Shown here: piece after piece, positions 6,735-14,779 of the stretch
Position numbering within the stretch: the first letter of the stretch is position 1
How the letters are laid out: the number at the start of each line of letters is the position of its first letter
Assembly: GCA_039927975.1 (NCBI GenBank)
Contig: JBDSTZ010000036.1
Location: 1 to 36,651 of the forward strand
Origin: JBDSTZ01 sp039927975
GTDB lineage: Bacteria > Pseudomonadota > Gammaproteobacteria > Burkholderiales > Burkholderiaceae_D
Direction of reading: 5' to 3'
Length of the DNA: 36,651 bases
Position numbers and translations under genes: made by a program
Notes under the pieces: model-generated
The model's input: the letters and a program-made list of their open reading frames with translations, nothing else
Databases searched by the model: none
Told to the model about the DNA's origin: nothing

Positions 6735-8000
6735 ATGACCACTCCCGCATCCACCAAGAACGCTGCCGTCGCGCAAGGTTCACCCGCATTGCCGCTGACC
6801 GACACCGTTCTGGAAGCGCTTGCCGTCACCAAACGCGGTGTCGACGAACTGCTCATCGAGAGCGAATTCGCGCAAAAACTGGCGCGTTCCGAGCAAAGCG
6901 GCCAGCCATTGCGCATTAAACTCGGCCTCGACCCGACCGCGCCCGACTTGCACCTCGGCCACACTGTGGTGCTCAACAAGCTGCGCCAGCTGCAAAACCT
7001 CGGCCACCAGGTGATCTTTCTGATCGGCGACTTCACCTCGATGATCGGCGATCCGTCCGGCCGCAATGTGACGCGACCGCCGCTCACGCGCGAACAGATC
7101 GAGCAGAACGCGCAGACGTACTTCAAACAGGCGTCGCTGGTGCTGGATGCTAGCCGCACGGAAATCCGCTACAACTCCGAATGGTCCGACCCGCTCGGCG
7201 CGCGCGGCATGATCGAACTGGCCTCGCGCTACACCGTCGCGCGGATGATGGAGCGCGACGATTTTACCAAGCGGTACAAGAGTGGGACACCGATCTCGGT
7301 CCACGAGTTCCTCTATCCTTTGATGCAGGGCTACGATTCGGTCGCTTTGAAATCGGACCTTGAGCTAGGTGGAACGGACCAGAAATTTAACTTGCTGGTC
7401 GGACGCGAACTGCAGAAGGATTACGGCCAGGAGCCGCAGTGCATCCTGACCATGCCCTTGCTGGAAGGACTGGACGGCGTCGACAAGATGTCCAAGTCGA
7501 AGAACAACTATATAGGCATCACCGAAGCGCCCAACACCATGTTCGGCAAGCTGATGAGCATTTCGGACGTCATGATGTGGCGCTACTTCGAATTGCTGTC
7601 GTTCCGTTCGCTCGCCGATCTGGCCCAGTTGCGCGCCGAAGTCGAGGGCGGCAAGAACCCACGCGACGCCAAAGTGGCGCTGGCGCAGGAGATCGTCACG
7701 CGCTTCCATTCGGCCCAGGCGGCCGACGAAGCGCTAAACGACTTCGTCAACCGCTCGAAGGGCGGGATTCCGGACGACGTGCCCGAAGTCGCGCTGGCCG
7801 GCGCGCCGCTGGGCGTGCCGCAACTGCTCAAGCAGGCCGGACTGTGCGCCTCGACTTCCGAGGCGATGCGCATGGTCGACCAGGGCGGGGTGCGGATCGA
7901 CGGCGTGGTCATCAGCGACAAGACCCTCAAGCTCGACGCCGGCACCTTTGTTCTGCAAGTGGGCAAGCGCAAGTTTGCCCGGGTCACCCTGTCGGCATGA
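6735..8000 (+). CDS. tyrS: Tyrosine--tRNA ligase
   Basis: This enzyme charges tRNA-Tyr. The protein is 421 residues. The class I signatures are HLGH (residues 73-76, in GLDPTAPDLHLGH) and KMSKSK (251-256). An S4 RNA-binding domain closes the protein (VDQGGVRIDG region, about 375-420). The HLGH form and length suit the TyrZ-like branch common in Betaproteobacteria. The ATG at 6735 is chosen; the longer open frame from 6639 begins with non-conserved sequence that probably belongs to the shared promoter region with the divergent M23 gene. The stop overlaps the start of dtd (ATGA), giving a translational link between charging with tyrosine and removal of D-tyrosine. Confidence 0.95.
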   Translation: MTTPASTKNAAVAQGSPALPLTDTVLEALAVTKRGVDELLIESEFAQKLARSEQSGQPLRIKLGLDPTAPDLHLGHTVVLNKLRQLQNLGHQVIFLIGDFTSMIGDPSGRNVTRPPLTREQIEQNAQTYFKQASLVLDASRTEIRYNSEWSDPLGARGMIELASRYTVARMMERDDFTKRYKSGTPISVHEFLYPLMQGYDSVALKSDLELGGTDQKFNLLVGRELQKDYGQEPQCILTMPLLEGLDGVDKMSKSKNNYIGITEAPNTMFGKLMSISDVMMWRYFELLSFRSLADLAQLRAEVEGGKNPRDAKVALAQEIVTRFHSAQAADEALNDFVNRSKGGIPDDVPEVALAGAPLGVPQLLKQAGLCASTSEAMRMVDQGGVRIDGVVISDKTLKLDAGTFVLQVGKRKFARVTLSA

Positions 8001-8458
8001 TTGGATTGCTGCAACGGGTCAGCCAGGCCAGCGTGGTGGTCGAGGGCGCGACGGTGGGCGCGATCGGCGCCGGCCTGCTGGTGCTGCTGTGCGCCGAAAA
8101 GGGCGACAGCGAGCGCGAAGCCGACGCGCTGCTGACGAAGCTGCTGGCCTACCGGGTGTTTTCGGACGAGGCCGGCAAGATGCACCGCAGCGTGGCCGAT
8201 ATTGGCGGCGCCTTGCTGGTGGTGCCGCAATTCACGCTGGCGGCCGACACCCGCTCGGGCACCCGCCCATCGTTCTCGCCGGCGGCGGCGCCGGCTGACG
8301 GCTTGCGCCTGTTCGATTATTTCGTCGGCGCGGCGCGGCGGCGGCATGGCACGGTCGAGACCGGCCAGTTTGGCGCCGACATGAAGGTGTCGCTGACCAA
8401 CGACGGGCCGGTCACCTTCTGGCTGCAGGTGGCGCCGGCAGGAACGGCGGGGAAATGA
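7997..8458 (+). CDS. dtd: D-aminoacyl-tRNA deacylase
   Basis: Dtd removes D-amino acids (and glycine from tRNA-Ala) that were wrongly attached to tRNA. The protein is 153 residues, standard for the family. It starts MIGLLQRVSQASV and contains QFTLAADTRSGTRPSF (the active-site SQFTL motif with V-P replacing V-S before QFTL) and the cross-subunit NDGPVTFWLQV motif, whose Gly-Pro pair provides chiral proofreading. The ATG overlaps the tyrS TGA by 4 bases, so the pair is co-translated. This overlap fits their joint role in quality control of Tyr-tRNA. Confidence 0.95.
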   Translation: MIGLLQRVSQASVVVEGATVGAIGAGLLVLLCAEKGDSEREADALLTKLLAYRVFSDEAGKMHRSVADIGGALLVVPQFTLAADTRSGTRPSFSPAAAPADGLRLFDYFVGAARRRHGTVETGQFGADMKVSLTNDGPVTFWLQVAPAGTAGK

Positions 8459-8500
8459 AAGCCCTGATTGCAGCGGCAAACATAAAAACCGCTCAAACCG

Positions 8501-8525
8501 GCGCCATTCAGGTGAAACCTGGCGC
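8501..8525 (+). other. Hairpin between dtd and the YbhB gene
   Basis: GCGCC (8501-8505) with GCGC (8522-8525) encloses a second stem CAGGT (8509-8513) / ACCTG (8517-8521) with a GAA loop. No T-run follows. It may slow or process the transcript before the next gene; its role is unproven. Confidence 0.35.
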
Positions 8526-8560
8526 TGCGCGGGCGGTCAATACCAACAGAGGCGGGGGAT

Positions 8561-9232
8561 ATGGCGATGAAACTCTGGAGTGATTCGTTTTCCGAAGGCG
8601 GTCTGATTCCGTCCGAGTGCGGGTTCGCGGCCATCGATCCCGTCAATCACGTGCGGCTGTCGAGCAATCGCAACCCGCACCTGGCGTGGGACGAGGTGCC
8701 GGCCGGCACCGAGTCGCTGGTGCTGATCTGCCGCGATCCGACCGCGCCCTCGGTTGGCACCAACGTCAACAAGGAAGGCAAGGTCGTCGCCGAAGACCTG
8801 GCGCGCACCGACTTCTACCACTGGACCCTGGTCGACATCCCGGTCGCCATGCGTTCGCTGGCCGAGGGCATGTTTTCCGACATGGTCACGCCGCACGGCA
8901 AGCCGGGCCCGCTGGTGCCGTTCACCATCAAGAATGGCACCGAGCACCAGCTGCGCCAGGGCGTCAACGACTATACCGGCTGGTTCGCCGACGATCCCGA
9001 TATGGCCGGCGAGTATTACGGCTACGACGGCCCTTGTCCGCCATGGAACGACGAGCGCGTGCACGCCTATGTGTTCTGCCTGTATGCGCTCGACGTGCCG
9101 CGCTTCGCGCTGGAAGGCCGCTTCACCGGTCCCGAAGCGCGCCTGGCGATTCGCGGCCACATCCTGGACGAAGCCCAGATCTTCGGCGTGTATTCGCTCA
9201 ACCCCGAGGTCGCCGCGACGCTCGACATATAA
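8561..9232 (+). CDS. YbhB/YbcL family Raf kinase inhibitor-like protein (PEBP fold)
   Basis: The protein has 223 residues and the phosphatidylethanolamine-binding-protein fold. The family motif YYGYDGPCPPWND followed by VHAYVFCLYALD (about residues 150-180) forms the anion-binding pocket, and an earlier LVLICRDPTAP segment carries the conserved D-P. No signal peptide is seen, so it is probably cytoplasmic. The biological role of bacterial PEBP proteins is mostly unknown. The ATG at 8561 is used; a second ATG at 8567 is possible. It lies 102 bases after dtd and 39 before the phosphatase gene, and may belong to the same transcript. Confidence 0.9.
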   Translation: MAMKLWSDSFSEGGLIPSECGFAAIDPVNHVRLSSNRNPHLAWDEVPAGTESLVLICRDPTAPSVGTNVNKEGKVVAEDLARTDFYHWTLVDIPVAMRSLAEGMFSDMVTPHGKPGPLVPFTIKNGTEHQLRQGVNDYTGWFADDPDMAGEYYGYDGPCPPWNDERVHAYVFCLYALDVPRFALEGRFTGPEARLAIRGHILDEAQIFGVYSLNPEVAATLDI

Positions 9233-9271
9233 GAATGGGCGCCGGCCTCTCCGGGCCGCGCGCCGTTACGC

Positions 9272-9925
9272 ATGCCAACGACCACCATTGTATTGATTCG
9301 CCACGGGGAAACCGCGTGGAACGCCGAGCGGCGGCTGCAAGGCCATCTCGATATTGGACTGAGCTGCGAAGGTGAACGCCAGGCCGAAGCGCTGGGCGCC
9401 GCGCTGGCGCCAGTGCGCTTCGACGCGATCGTCGCCAGCGATCTGCAGCGCGCGCGCCAGACCGCGCTGGCGGTGGCGGCGCGCCAGCGCGTGCCGCTGG
9501 CGGTGCGCAGCGACCCGGCCCTGCGCGAGCGCGGCTATGGCGGCTTCGAGGGCTTGCTGTATGCCGAGATCGAGGAGCGCTTTCCGCAAGCCTTTGCCGC
9601 GTGGCAGCGGCGCGAGATCGACGCGCCGTTGCCGCCGGGTGCGAGCGTGGGCGAGACCTTCCGCCAGTTTTACGCGCGCAGCGTGGCGGCGATCCTCGCC
9701 TGGGGCGCCGAGTATGCGGGCGGGACGATCGCGCTGGTGGCGCACGGCGGCGTGCTCGAATGCGCCTACCGCGAAGCGCTCGGCCTGCCGCTGGAATCGC
9801 CGCGCGCGTTTTCCATATTGAACGCCAGTATCAATCGGTTCACCGTGCGCGAGGGCCGGCTGGCGCTGGTGAAGTGGGGCGAGGTCGACCATCTGACGCC
9901 GCAGGCGCTCGACGAGCTCAACTAG
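9272..9925 (+). CDS. Histidine phosphatase family protein (phosphoglycerate-mutase-like)
   Basis: The protein is 217 residues. The RHGET motif at about residues 10-14 holds the phospho-accepting histidine, a second LRERGYGGFEG motif holds the catalytic Glu region, and VAHGG near residue 158 holds the second histidine. This is the GpmB/CobC-type branch; the length and LRERGYGGFEG form suit a cofactor-independent phosphatase rather than a glycolytic mutase. The substrate cannot be told from sequence. The start at 9272 gives MPTTTIVLIRHGET, as in the family. It follows the YbhB gene closely. Confidence 0.88.
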   Translation: MPTTTIVLIRHGETAWNAERRLQGHLDIGLSCEGERQAEALGAALAPVRFDAIVASDLQRARQTALAVAARQRVPLAVRSDPALRERGYGGFEGLLYAEIEERFPQAFAAWQRREIDAPLPPGASVGETFRQFYARSVAAILAWGAEYAGGTIALVAHGGVLECAYREALGLPLESPRAFSILNASINRFTVREGRLALVKWGEVDHLTPQALDELN

Positions 9926-10124
9926 CGGCGTTGTCGGGATGCACGGTCCGAGAGGGCGCGGCTGCGCCCAGCCCGCCCAGCACACTGGGGGGAGGTCCCC
10001 GGCCGCCCGCTTATACCCAAAACGGAATCGCAGTGCAGCACATCATTTTAAAAAAGTGCTTATTAATTGAGCAGCTTATCGGGTAAGATAGAGGGTTCCC
10101 GCTATTGTTTATTTCGCCATCCAC

Positions 10125-11150
10125 GTGCACATCGGACCTTATCTACTGCCGAATAATGTTTTCGTCGCTCCCATGGCGGGCGTGACGGACCGGCCTTTCC
10201 GTCAGCTGTGCAAGCAGCTCGGCGCGGGCTACGCGGTGTCCGAAATGGCGGCGTCCAATCCGCGCCTGTGGGCCACCGAAAAGAGCAGCCGCCGCACCGA
10301 CCACGCCGGCGAGATGGAACCGAAAGCGGTGCAGATCGCCGGCGCCGATCCGCAAGACCTGGCCGACTGCGCCAAGTTCAATGTCGACCGCGGCGCGCAG
10401 ATCATCGACATCAACATGGGCTGCCCGGTCAAGAAGGTCTGCAACAGCTGGTGCGGTTCGGCCCTGCTGCAAAACGAAAGCCTGGTCGAGAAGATCCTGC
10501 ACGCGGTGGTCGCGGCGGTGGACGTGCCGGTCACGCTCAAGTTTCGCACCGGATGGAATCGCGAGAACAAGAACGCCCTGCGCATCGCCCGCATTGCCGA
10601 GCAGGCCGGTATCCAGATGCTGACCCTGCACGGACGCACGCGCGCCGACGGCTACAGCGGCGAGGCCGAGTACGACACGATCGCCGCCGTCAAGGCGCAG
10701 GCGCGGATTCCCGTGGTCGCCAATGGCGACATCACCACGCCCGAGAAAGCCCGCATGGTGCTGGCCCACACCGGCGCCGACGCCGTGATGGTCGGCCGCG
10801 CGGCGCAGGGGCGGCCTTGGATCTGCCGTGAAATCGATCACTTCCTGCGCACCGGCACCCATCTGCCGGCGCCGCTGGTGGCCGAGGTGCGCGCGCTGAT
10901 GGCCGAGCACCTGGCCGCGCATTACGCGTTTTATGGCGAGTTCCTCGGCGTGCGCACCGCCCGTAAACACATCGGCTGGTACGTGCGCGACCTGCCCGGC
11001 GGCGAAGCGTTTCGCCAGCAAATGAATCTGCTGGAGTCGACGGCTGAACAGTTGAAGGCGGTCGATCGATTCTTTGAATTTCAGCAAGGGCACGGAGAGC
11101 GGTTACAATATCGGCCCGCCGTGCCCGACGAACAGGCTTTGGCGGCGTAG
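10125..11150 (+). CDS. dusB: tRNA-dihydrouridine synthase B
   Basis: DusB is an FMN enzyme that reduces uridine in the D-loop of tRNA. The protein is 341 residues with a GTG start, chosen because MHIGPYLLPNNVFVAPMAGVTDRP is the family N-terminus. The catalytic cysteine is Cys100 in INMGCPVKKV. The flavin-phosphate region includes VVANGDI and VMVGRAAQGRPW. The loop after the catalytic motif reads VCNSWCGSALL, whereas I expect an Ala before GSALL, so Cys110 is unusual. fis follows 153 bases downstream, the same dusB-fis pairing known from enterobacteria, where fis is translated from the dusB-fis transcript. Confidence 0.95.
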   Translation: MHIGPYLLPNNVFVAPMAGVTDRPFRQLCKQLGAGYAVSEMAASNPRLWATEKSSRRTDHAGEMEPKAVQIAGADPQDLADCAKFNVDRGAQIIDINMGCPVKKVCNSWCGSALLQNESLVEKILHAVVAAVDVPVTLKFRTGWNRENKNALRIARIAEQAGIQMLTLHGRTRADGYSGEAEYDTIAAVKAQARIPVVANGDITTPEKARMVLAHTGADAVMVGRAAQGRPWICREIDHFLRTGTHLPAPLVAEVRALMAEHLAAHYAFYGEFLGVRTARKHIGWYVRDLPGGEAFRQQMNLLESTAEQLKAVDRFFEFQQGHGERLQYRPAVPDEQALAA

Positions 11151-11160
11151 TGGCAAGCAG

Positions 11161-11205
11161 GTAGCGCAGGACAAGGCAGCGCAGGACAAGGCAGCGCAGG
11201 ACAGC
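11161..11205. repeat. 15-bp tandem repeat, three units, between dusB and fis
   Basis: Units 11161-11175, 11176-11190 and 11191-11205 read GTAGCGCAGGACAAG, GCAGCGCAGGACAAG and GCAGCGCAGGACAGC. They start 10 bases after the dusB stop. In one + frame they encode a pentapeptide repeat (AAQDK), but not in the dusB or fis frame. Confidence 0.85.
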
Positions 11206-11303
11206 AAGCGGACGACAAGCAGCAACAAGAATAAAAAATGGGACGAACGCGGCCACCAGAGCTGCGGCGAGTACGTTAATCAGCGGATAAAAAGTACCAC
11301 GAC

Positions 11304-11537
11304 ATGAGCAAAGAAAGTATCCAGGAAGTTGTCCAGAAAAGCCTTGAAGAATACTTCAACGATTTGGGCGAGCAGCAGGCATCGAATATTTATGACATGG
11401 TCGTGCTGACCGTGGAGAAACCGATCCTCGAGGTGGTGATGATGCGCGCCGACGGCAACCAGTCGCACGCGGCGCAGATGCTCGGCATCAATCGCAACAC
11501 CTTGCGCAAGAAACTGCAGGAACACGGATTGCTGTAA
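11304..11537 (+). CDS. fis: DNA-binding protein Fis
   Basis: Fis bends DNA and shapes the nucleoid, rRNA transcription and recombination. The protein is 77 residues, the short betaproteobacterial length. The C-terminal helix-turn-helix (about residues 51-77) reads GNQSHAAQMLGINRNTLRKK and ends in LQEHGLL. The N-terminal half is acidic and helical (SLEEYFNDLGEQ), as in Fis dimers. It is the second gene after dusB. purH starts 157 bases later, a conserved fis-purH order in Burkholderiales. Confidence 0.95.
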   Translation: MSKESIQEVVQKSLEEYFNDLGEQQASNIYDMVVLTVEKPILEVVMMRADGNQSHAAQMLGINRNTLRKKLQEHGLL

Positions 11538-11694
11538 CAAGCCGATCGCCGCAGTGGCGCGGCCGGCGTGCGGCGCGCCGCGCGCCGCTGCACACCGGCG
11601 CCGCGCGGTTCGGCGCCAGATCGTCCAGCACCAGAACACGATTCGCCAGTCTCAGAGTACCCAGCCAGAATACCCATCAACCAGGCCCATTCCC

Positions 11695-13281
11695 ATGATC
11701 AAACAAGCTCTCATTTCAGTTTCCGACAAGACCGGCGTGCTCGATTTCGCGCGCGCACTTTCCGCCATGGGCGTGAGCATCCTGTCCACCGGCGGCACCG
11801 CCAAGCTGCTGGCCGACAATGGCGTGGCCGTGACCGAAGTGGCGGACTACACCGGCTTTCCTGAAATGCTCGATGGCCGCGTCAAGACCCTGCATCCGAA
11901 AGTGCACGGCGGTATTCTCGCGCGCCGCGATTTTCCCGACCACGTCGCCAAGCTGGAAGAGCACAATATTCCGACCATCGACATGGTGGTGGTGAACCTG
12001 TACCCGTTCCAGCAGACCGTGGCCAAGGACGATTGCTCGCTCGAAGACGCGATCGAGAACATCGACATCGGCGGCCCGACCATGCTGCGCTCGGCTGCCA
12101 AGAACCACAAGGACGTGGTGGTGGTGTGCGATCCATCCGACTACGGCCTGGTCCTTGCTGAAATGAAGGGCACCACCGGCGCGGCCGGCCCGATCAGCTA
12201 CGACACCAAGTTCATGCTGGCCAAGAAAGTGTTCGCCCACACCGCGCAATACGACGGCGCCATCACCAACTACCTGACCAGCCTGGGCGCCGACAAGGCC
12301 CACGCGACGCGCTCGACCTATCCGCAGACGCTCAACATCACCGTGGAAAAAGTGCAGGACATGCGCTACGGCGAAAACCCGCACCAGTCGGCCGCGTTCT
12401 ACCGCGACCTGGCGCCGGCCGCCGGCGCGCTGGCCAGCTACAAGCAGCTGCAGGGCAAGGAACTGTCGTACAACAATATCGCCGATGCTGACGCAGCCTG
12501 GGAATGCGTCAAGTCGCTGGGCGGCCTCGGCCAGGCGGCCGGCTGCGTGATCGTCAAGCACGCCAATCCGTGCGGCGTGGCGATCGGCGCCGATGCGTTC
12601 GACGCCTACAGCCGCGCGCTGCAGACCGATCCAACCTCGGCCTTCGGCGGCATCATCGCCCTCAACGTCGAGCTCGACGCGAAGACCGCGCAAGAGATCG
12701 CCAAGCTGTTTGTCGAAGTGCTGATCGCGCCGTCGTTCTCGGCTGAAGCGAAGCAGATCATGTCGGCCAAACAGAATGTGCGCCTGCTGGAAATCGCCCT
12801 GGGCGACGCCCACAACCCGTTCGACGTCAAGCGCGTCGGCGGCGGCCTGCTGGTGCAGTCGCCGGACGCCAAACTGGTGGGCCTGGGCGATGTGCGCGTG
12901 GTCACCAAGAAGCAGCCGACCCAGCAGCAATTGCAAGACATGATGTTCGCCTGGCGCGTGGCCAAATTCGTCAAGTCGAACGCGATCGTGTTCTGCGCCA
13001 ACGGCATGACGCTGGGCGTGGGCGCGGGCCAGATGAGCCGTATCGATTCGGCGCGCATCGCCTCGATCAAGGCGCAGAACGCCGGCTTGAGCCTGGCCGG
13101 TTCGGCGGTGGCGTCGGATGCGTTCTTCCCGTTCCGTGATGGACTGGATGTGGTGGTCGATGCCGGTGCGACCTGCGTGATTCACCCGGGTGGTTCGATG
13201 CGCGACCAGGAAGTGATCGACGCCGCCGACGAGCGCGGCGTGGTGATGCTGTACACGGGTGTAAGGCATTTCCGTCATTAA
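11695..13281 (+). CDS. purH: Bifunctional AICAR formyltransferase / IMP cyclohydrolase
   Basis: PurH performs the last two steps of purine synthesis: formylation of AICAR with 10-formyl-THF, then ring closure to IMP. The protein is 528 residues. The N-terminal MGS-like cyclohydrolase domain (about 1-140) shows LSTGGTAK and KTLHPKVHGGIL; the larger transformylase domain shows MRYGENPHQSA, KHANPCG and the C-terminal HPGGSMRD. The ATG at 11695 begins MIKQALISVSDK, the family start. Codons upstream in the open frame are low-complexity and not part of it. It follows fis and precedes ruvC across a repeat-rich gap. Confidence 0.97.
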   Translation: MIKQALISVSDKTGVLDFARALSAMGVSILSTGGTAKLLADNGVAVTEVADYTGFPEMLDGRVKTLHPKVHGGILARRDFPDHVAKLEEHNIPTIDMVVVNLYPFQQTVAKDDCSLEDAIENIDIGGPTMLRSAAKNHKDVVVVCDPSDYGLVLAEMKGTTGAAGPISYDTKFMLAKKVFAHTAQYDGAITNYLTSLGADKAHATRSTYPQTLNITVEKVQDMRYGENPHQSAAFYRDLAPAAGALASYKQLQGKELSYNNIADADAAWECVKSLGGLGQAAGCVIVKHANPCGVAIGADAFDAYSRALQTDPTSAFGGIIALNVELDAKTAQEIAKLFVEVLIAPSFSAEAKQIMSAKQNVRLLEIALGDAHNPFDVKRVGGGLLVQSPDAKLVGLGDVRVVTKKQPTQQQLQDMMFAWRVAKFVKSNAIVFCANGMTLGVGAGQMSRIDSARIASIKAQNAGLSLAGSAVASDAFFPFRDGLDVVVDAGATCVIHPGGSMRDQEVIDAADERGVVMLYTGVRHFRH

Positions 13282-13299
13282 TCAGCGCGGTATCGTCCG

Positions 13300-13358
13300 C
13301 GTTCGAACGCCAGTCCGATAATCCCGCACGTTCGAACGTCAATCCGACAACCCCTGCA
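13300..13358. repeat. Direct repeat of about 29 bp carrying the palindrome CGTTCGAACG
   Basis: Two tandem copies (13301-13329 and 13330-13358) read alike: GTTCGAACG, then CCAGTCCGATAA or TCAATCCGACAA, then CCC and GCAC. Each carries the perfect 10-base palindrome CGTTCGAACG (13300-13309 and 13329-13338), 29 bases apart. They lie just after purH and could be protein sites or part of the repeat island. Confidence 0.7.
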
Positions 13359-13387
13359 CGTCATTCCCGCCTTCGCGGGAATGACGT
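13358..13387. repeat. REP-like palindrome
   Basis: ACGTCATTCCCGC (13358-13370) and GCGGGAATGACGT (13375-13387) are perfect inverted arms around CTTC. The core TCATTCCCGC...GCGGGAATGA is a widespread proteobacterial dispersed repeat. It could also act as a transcript-end structure for purH, but no T-run follows. Confidence 0.85.
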
Positions 13388-13394
13388 TGTCGTT

Positions 13395-13530
13395 TGGTGC
13401 GTCAATTCGTGCCCTAGCGACGCCGATCTCTCGCCGCAGCGACGCCGATCTCGCGCCGCAGCGACGCCTACCCTGGCGCGTCGTTTTGCGCGTCAATTCG
13501 CACCGCAGCGACGCCAATCTCGGCGCCAAG
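13395..13530. repeat. 22-bp degenerate tandem repeat upstream of ruvC
   Basis: GCGACGCC recurs at 13417, 13439, 13461 and 13508, the first three exactly 22 bases apart. GCGTCAATTCG recurs at 13399 and 13490, so a larger block of about 91 bases is itself repeated. After the array, 13531-13610 contains CTGTATAAAAAC (13562-13573) resembling one half of a LexA/SOS box, and TATAAC at 13597; neither is good enough to call a promoter or operator. Confidence 0.7.
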
Positions 13531-13610
13531 TGTCGCCTCAGCCCATCGCGCGGCAAAAATACTGTATAAAAACCCATGCAAGACATTGCCCGCCGGTATA
13601 ACATTCGGTC

Positions 13611-14147
13611 ATGATTATTCTTGGCATTGACCCGGGCCTGCGCACCACAGGTTTCGGCGTGATCGAAAAGCAGGGCAACAAGCTGCGCTACATCGCTTCG
13701 GGCACCATCAAGACGGTGGCCGAGGGCGAGCTGCCGGGGCGCCTGAAGATCATCCTGCGCGGCATCGCCGAAGTCGTCAGCACCTACCGGCCCGATTGCG
13801 CGGCGGTGGAGAAAGTCTTCGTCAACGTCAATCCCCAATCGACCCTGCTGCTCGGCCAGGCGCGCGGCGCCGCCATCACCGCGCTGGTCGGCGCCGACCT
13901 GTCCGTGGCCGAGTACACCGCGCTGCAAGTGAAGCAGGCGGTGGTTGGCCACGGCAAGGCCGCCAAGGAACAAGTGCAGGACATGGTGGCGCGCCTGCTG
14001 GTGCTGCCCGGCCTGCCCGGCACCGACGCCGCCGATGCGCTCGGCGTGGCGATCTGCCATGCCAACAGCCACGATACGCTGGCCCTGATCGGCGCGCTCG
14101 CGCCCAGCCTGAACGGCCTGCGCATGAAGCGCGGGCGCCTGGTCTAA
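13611..14147 (+). CDS. ruvC: Crossover junction endodeoxyribonuclease RuvC
   Basis: RuvC cuts Holliday junctions symmetrically as a dimer. The protein is 178 residues. The four acidic metal ligands are in place: Asp7 in GIDPGLRTTG, Glu67 in AAVEKVFVN, and Asp139 and Asp142 in GTDAADALGVAICH. The start at 13611 gives MIILGIDPGLR. ruvA begins 17 bases downstream, and ruvB 36 bases after that, so the three genes form one recombination-repair operon. Confidence 0.96.
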   Translation: MIILGIDPGLRTTGFGVIEKQGNKLRYIASGTIKTVAEGELPGRLKIILRGIAEVVSTYRPDCAAVEKVFVNVNPQSTLLLGQARGAAITALVGADLSVAEYTALQVKQAVVGHGKAAKEQVQDMVARLLVLPGLPGTDAADALGVAICHANSHDTLALIGALAPSLNGLRMKRGRLV

Positions 14148-14164
14148 CTTCAACAAGGATCGCC

Positions 14165-14743
14165 ATGATTGGTCGCCTGTCCGGCATTTTGCTGGAAAAA
14201 AATCCCCCGCAATTACTGGTCGATTGCCAGGGTGTCGGCTATGAAGTCGATGTGCCGATGAGCACTTATTACAACCTGCCCCAGATCGGCGAGAAGGTGG
14301 TGCTGTTCACCCACCAGGCGATCCGCGAGGACGCCCATCTGCTGTTCGGCTTTGGCAACGCCAACGAGCGCGCGGTGTTCCGCCAGCTGATCAAGATCAC
14401 CGGCGTGGGCGCGCGCACGGCGCTGGCGATCCTGTCGGGCATGACGGTGGCCGACCTGGCCCAGGCCGTCACGCTGCAGGAAGCCGGCCGCCTGATCAAG
14501 GTGCCCGGCATCGGCAAGAAAACCGCCGAGCGCCTGCTGCTCGAATTGAAGGGTAAGCTCGGCGCCGACCTCGGCGCGGCCGGCGGCGCCGTGCATCACG
14601 ACGCCCAATCGGATATCCTCAACGCGCTGCTGGCGCTGGGGTATTCTGACAAGGAGGCGGTGGCGGCGCTCAAAAATATGCCGAGCGGGGCCAGCGTGTC
14701 CGACGGCATCAAGTACGCGCTCAAGGCGCTGTCCAAGGGATAA
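14165..14743 (+). CDS. ruvA: Holliday junction branch migration protein RuvA
   Basis: RuvA tetramers hold the four-way junction open and recruit RuvB. The protein is 192 residues. It has the N-terminal OB fold (MIGRLSGILLEKNPPQLLVD), two helix-hairpin-helix motifs (ITGVGARTALAIL and VPGIGKKTAERLLLELK), and the small C-terminal RuvB-contact domain (LLALGYSDKEA). AAGGA lies 5 to 6 bases before the ATG. It is the middle gene of ruvCAB. Confidence 0.96.
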   Translation: MIGRLSGILLEKNPPQLLVDCQGVGYEVDVPMSTYYNLPQIGEKVVLFTHQAIREDAHLLFGFGNANERAVFRQLIKITGVGARTALAILSGMTVADLAQAVTLQEAGRLIKVPGIGKKTAERLLLELKGKLGADLGAAGGAVHHDAQSDILNALLALGYSDKEAVAALKNMPSGASVSDGIKYALKALSKG

Positions 14744-14779
14744 GGAGCGCGAACGATTGCGCGCGAGGGAACCACTAGC

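Noticed and set aside
9926..10124. Promoter before dusB
   Set aside because: TAAGAT near 10084 and TTGAGC near 10068 are not at workable spacing, so no promoter is called.
11716..13278. Long minus-strand open frame opposite purH
   Set aside because: Antisense shadow in GC-rich DNA; purH is complete and conserved on the + strand.
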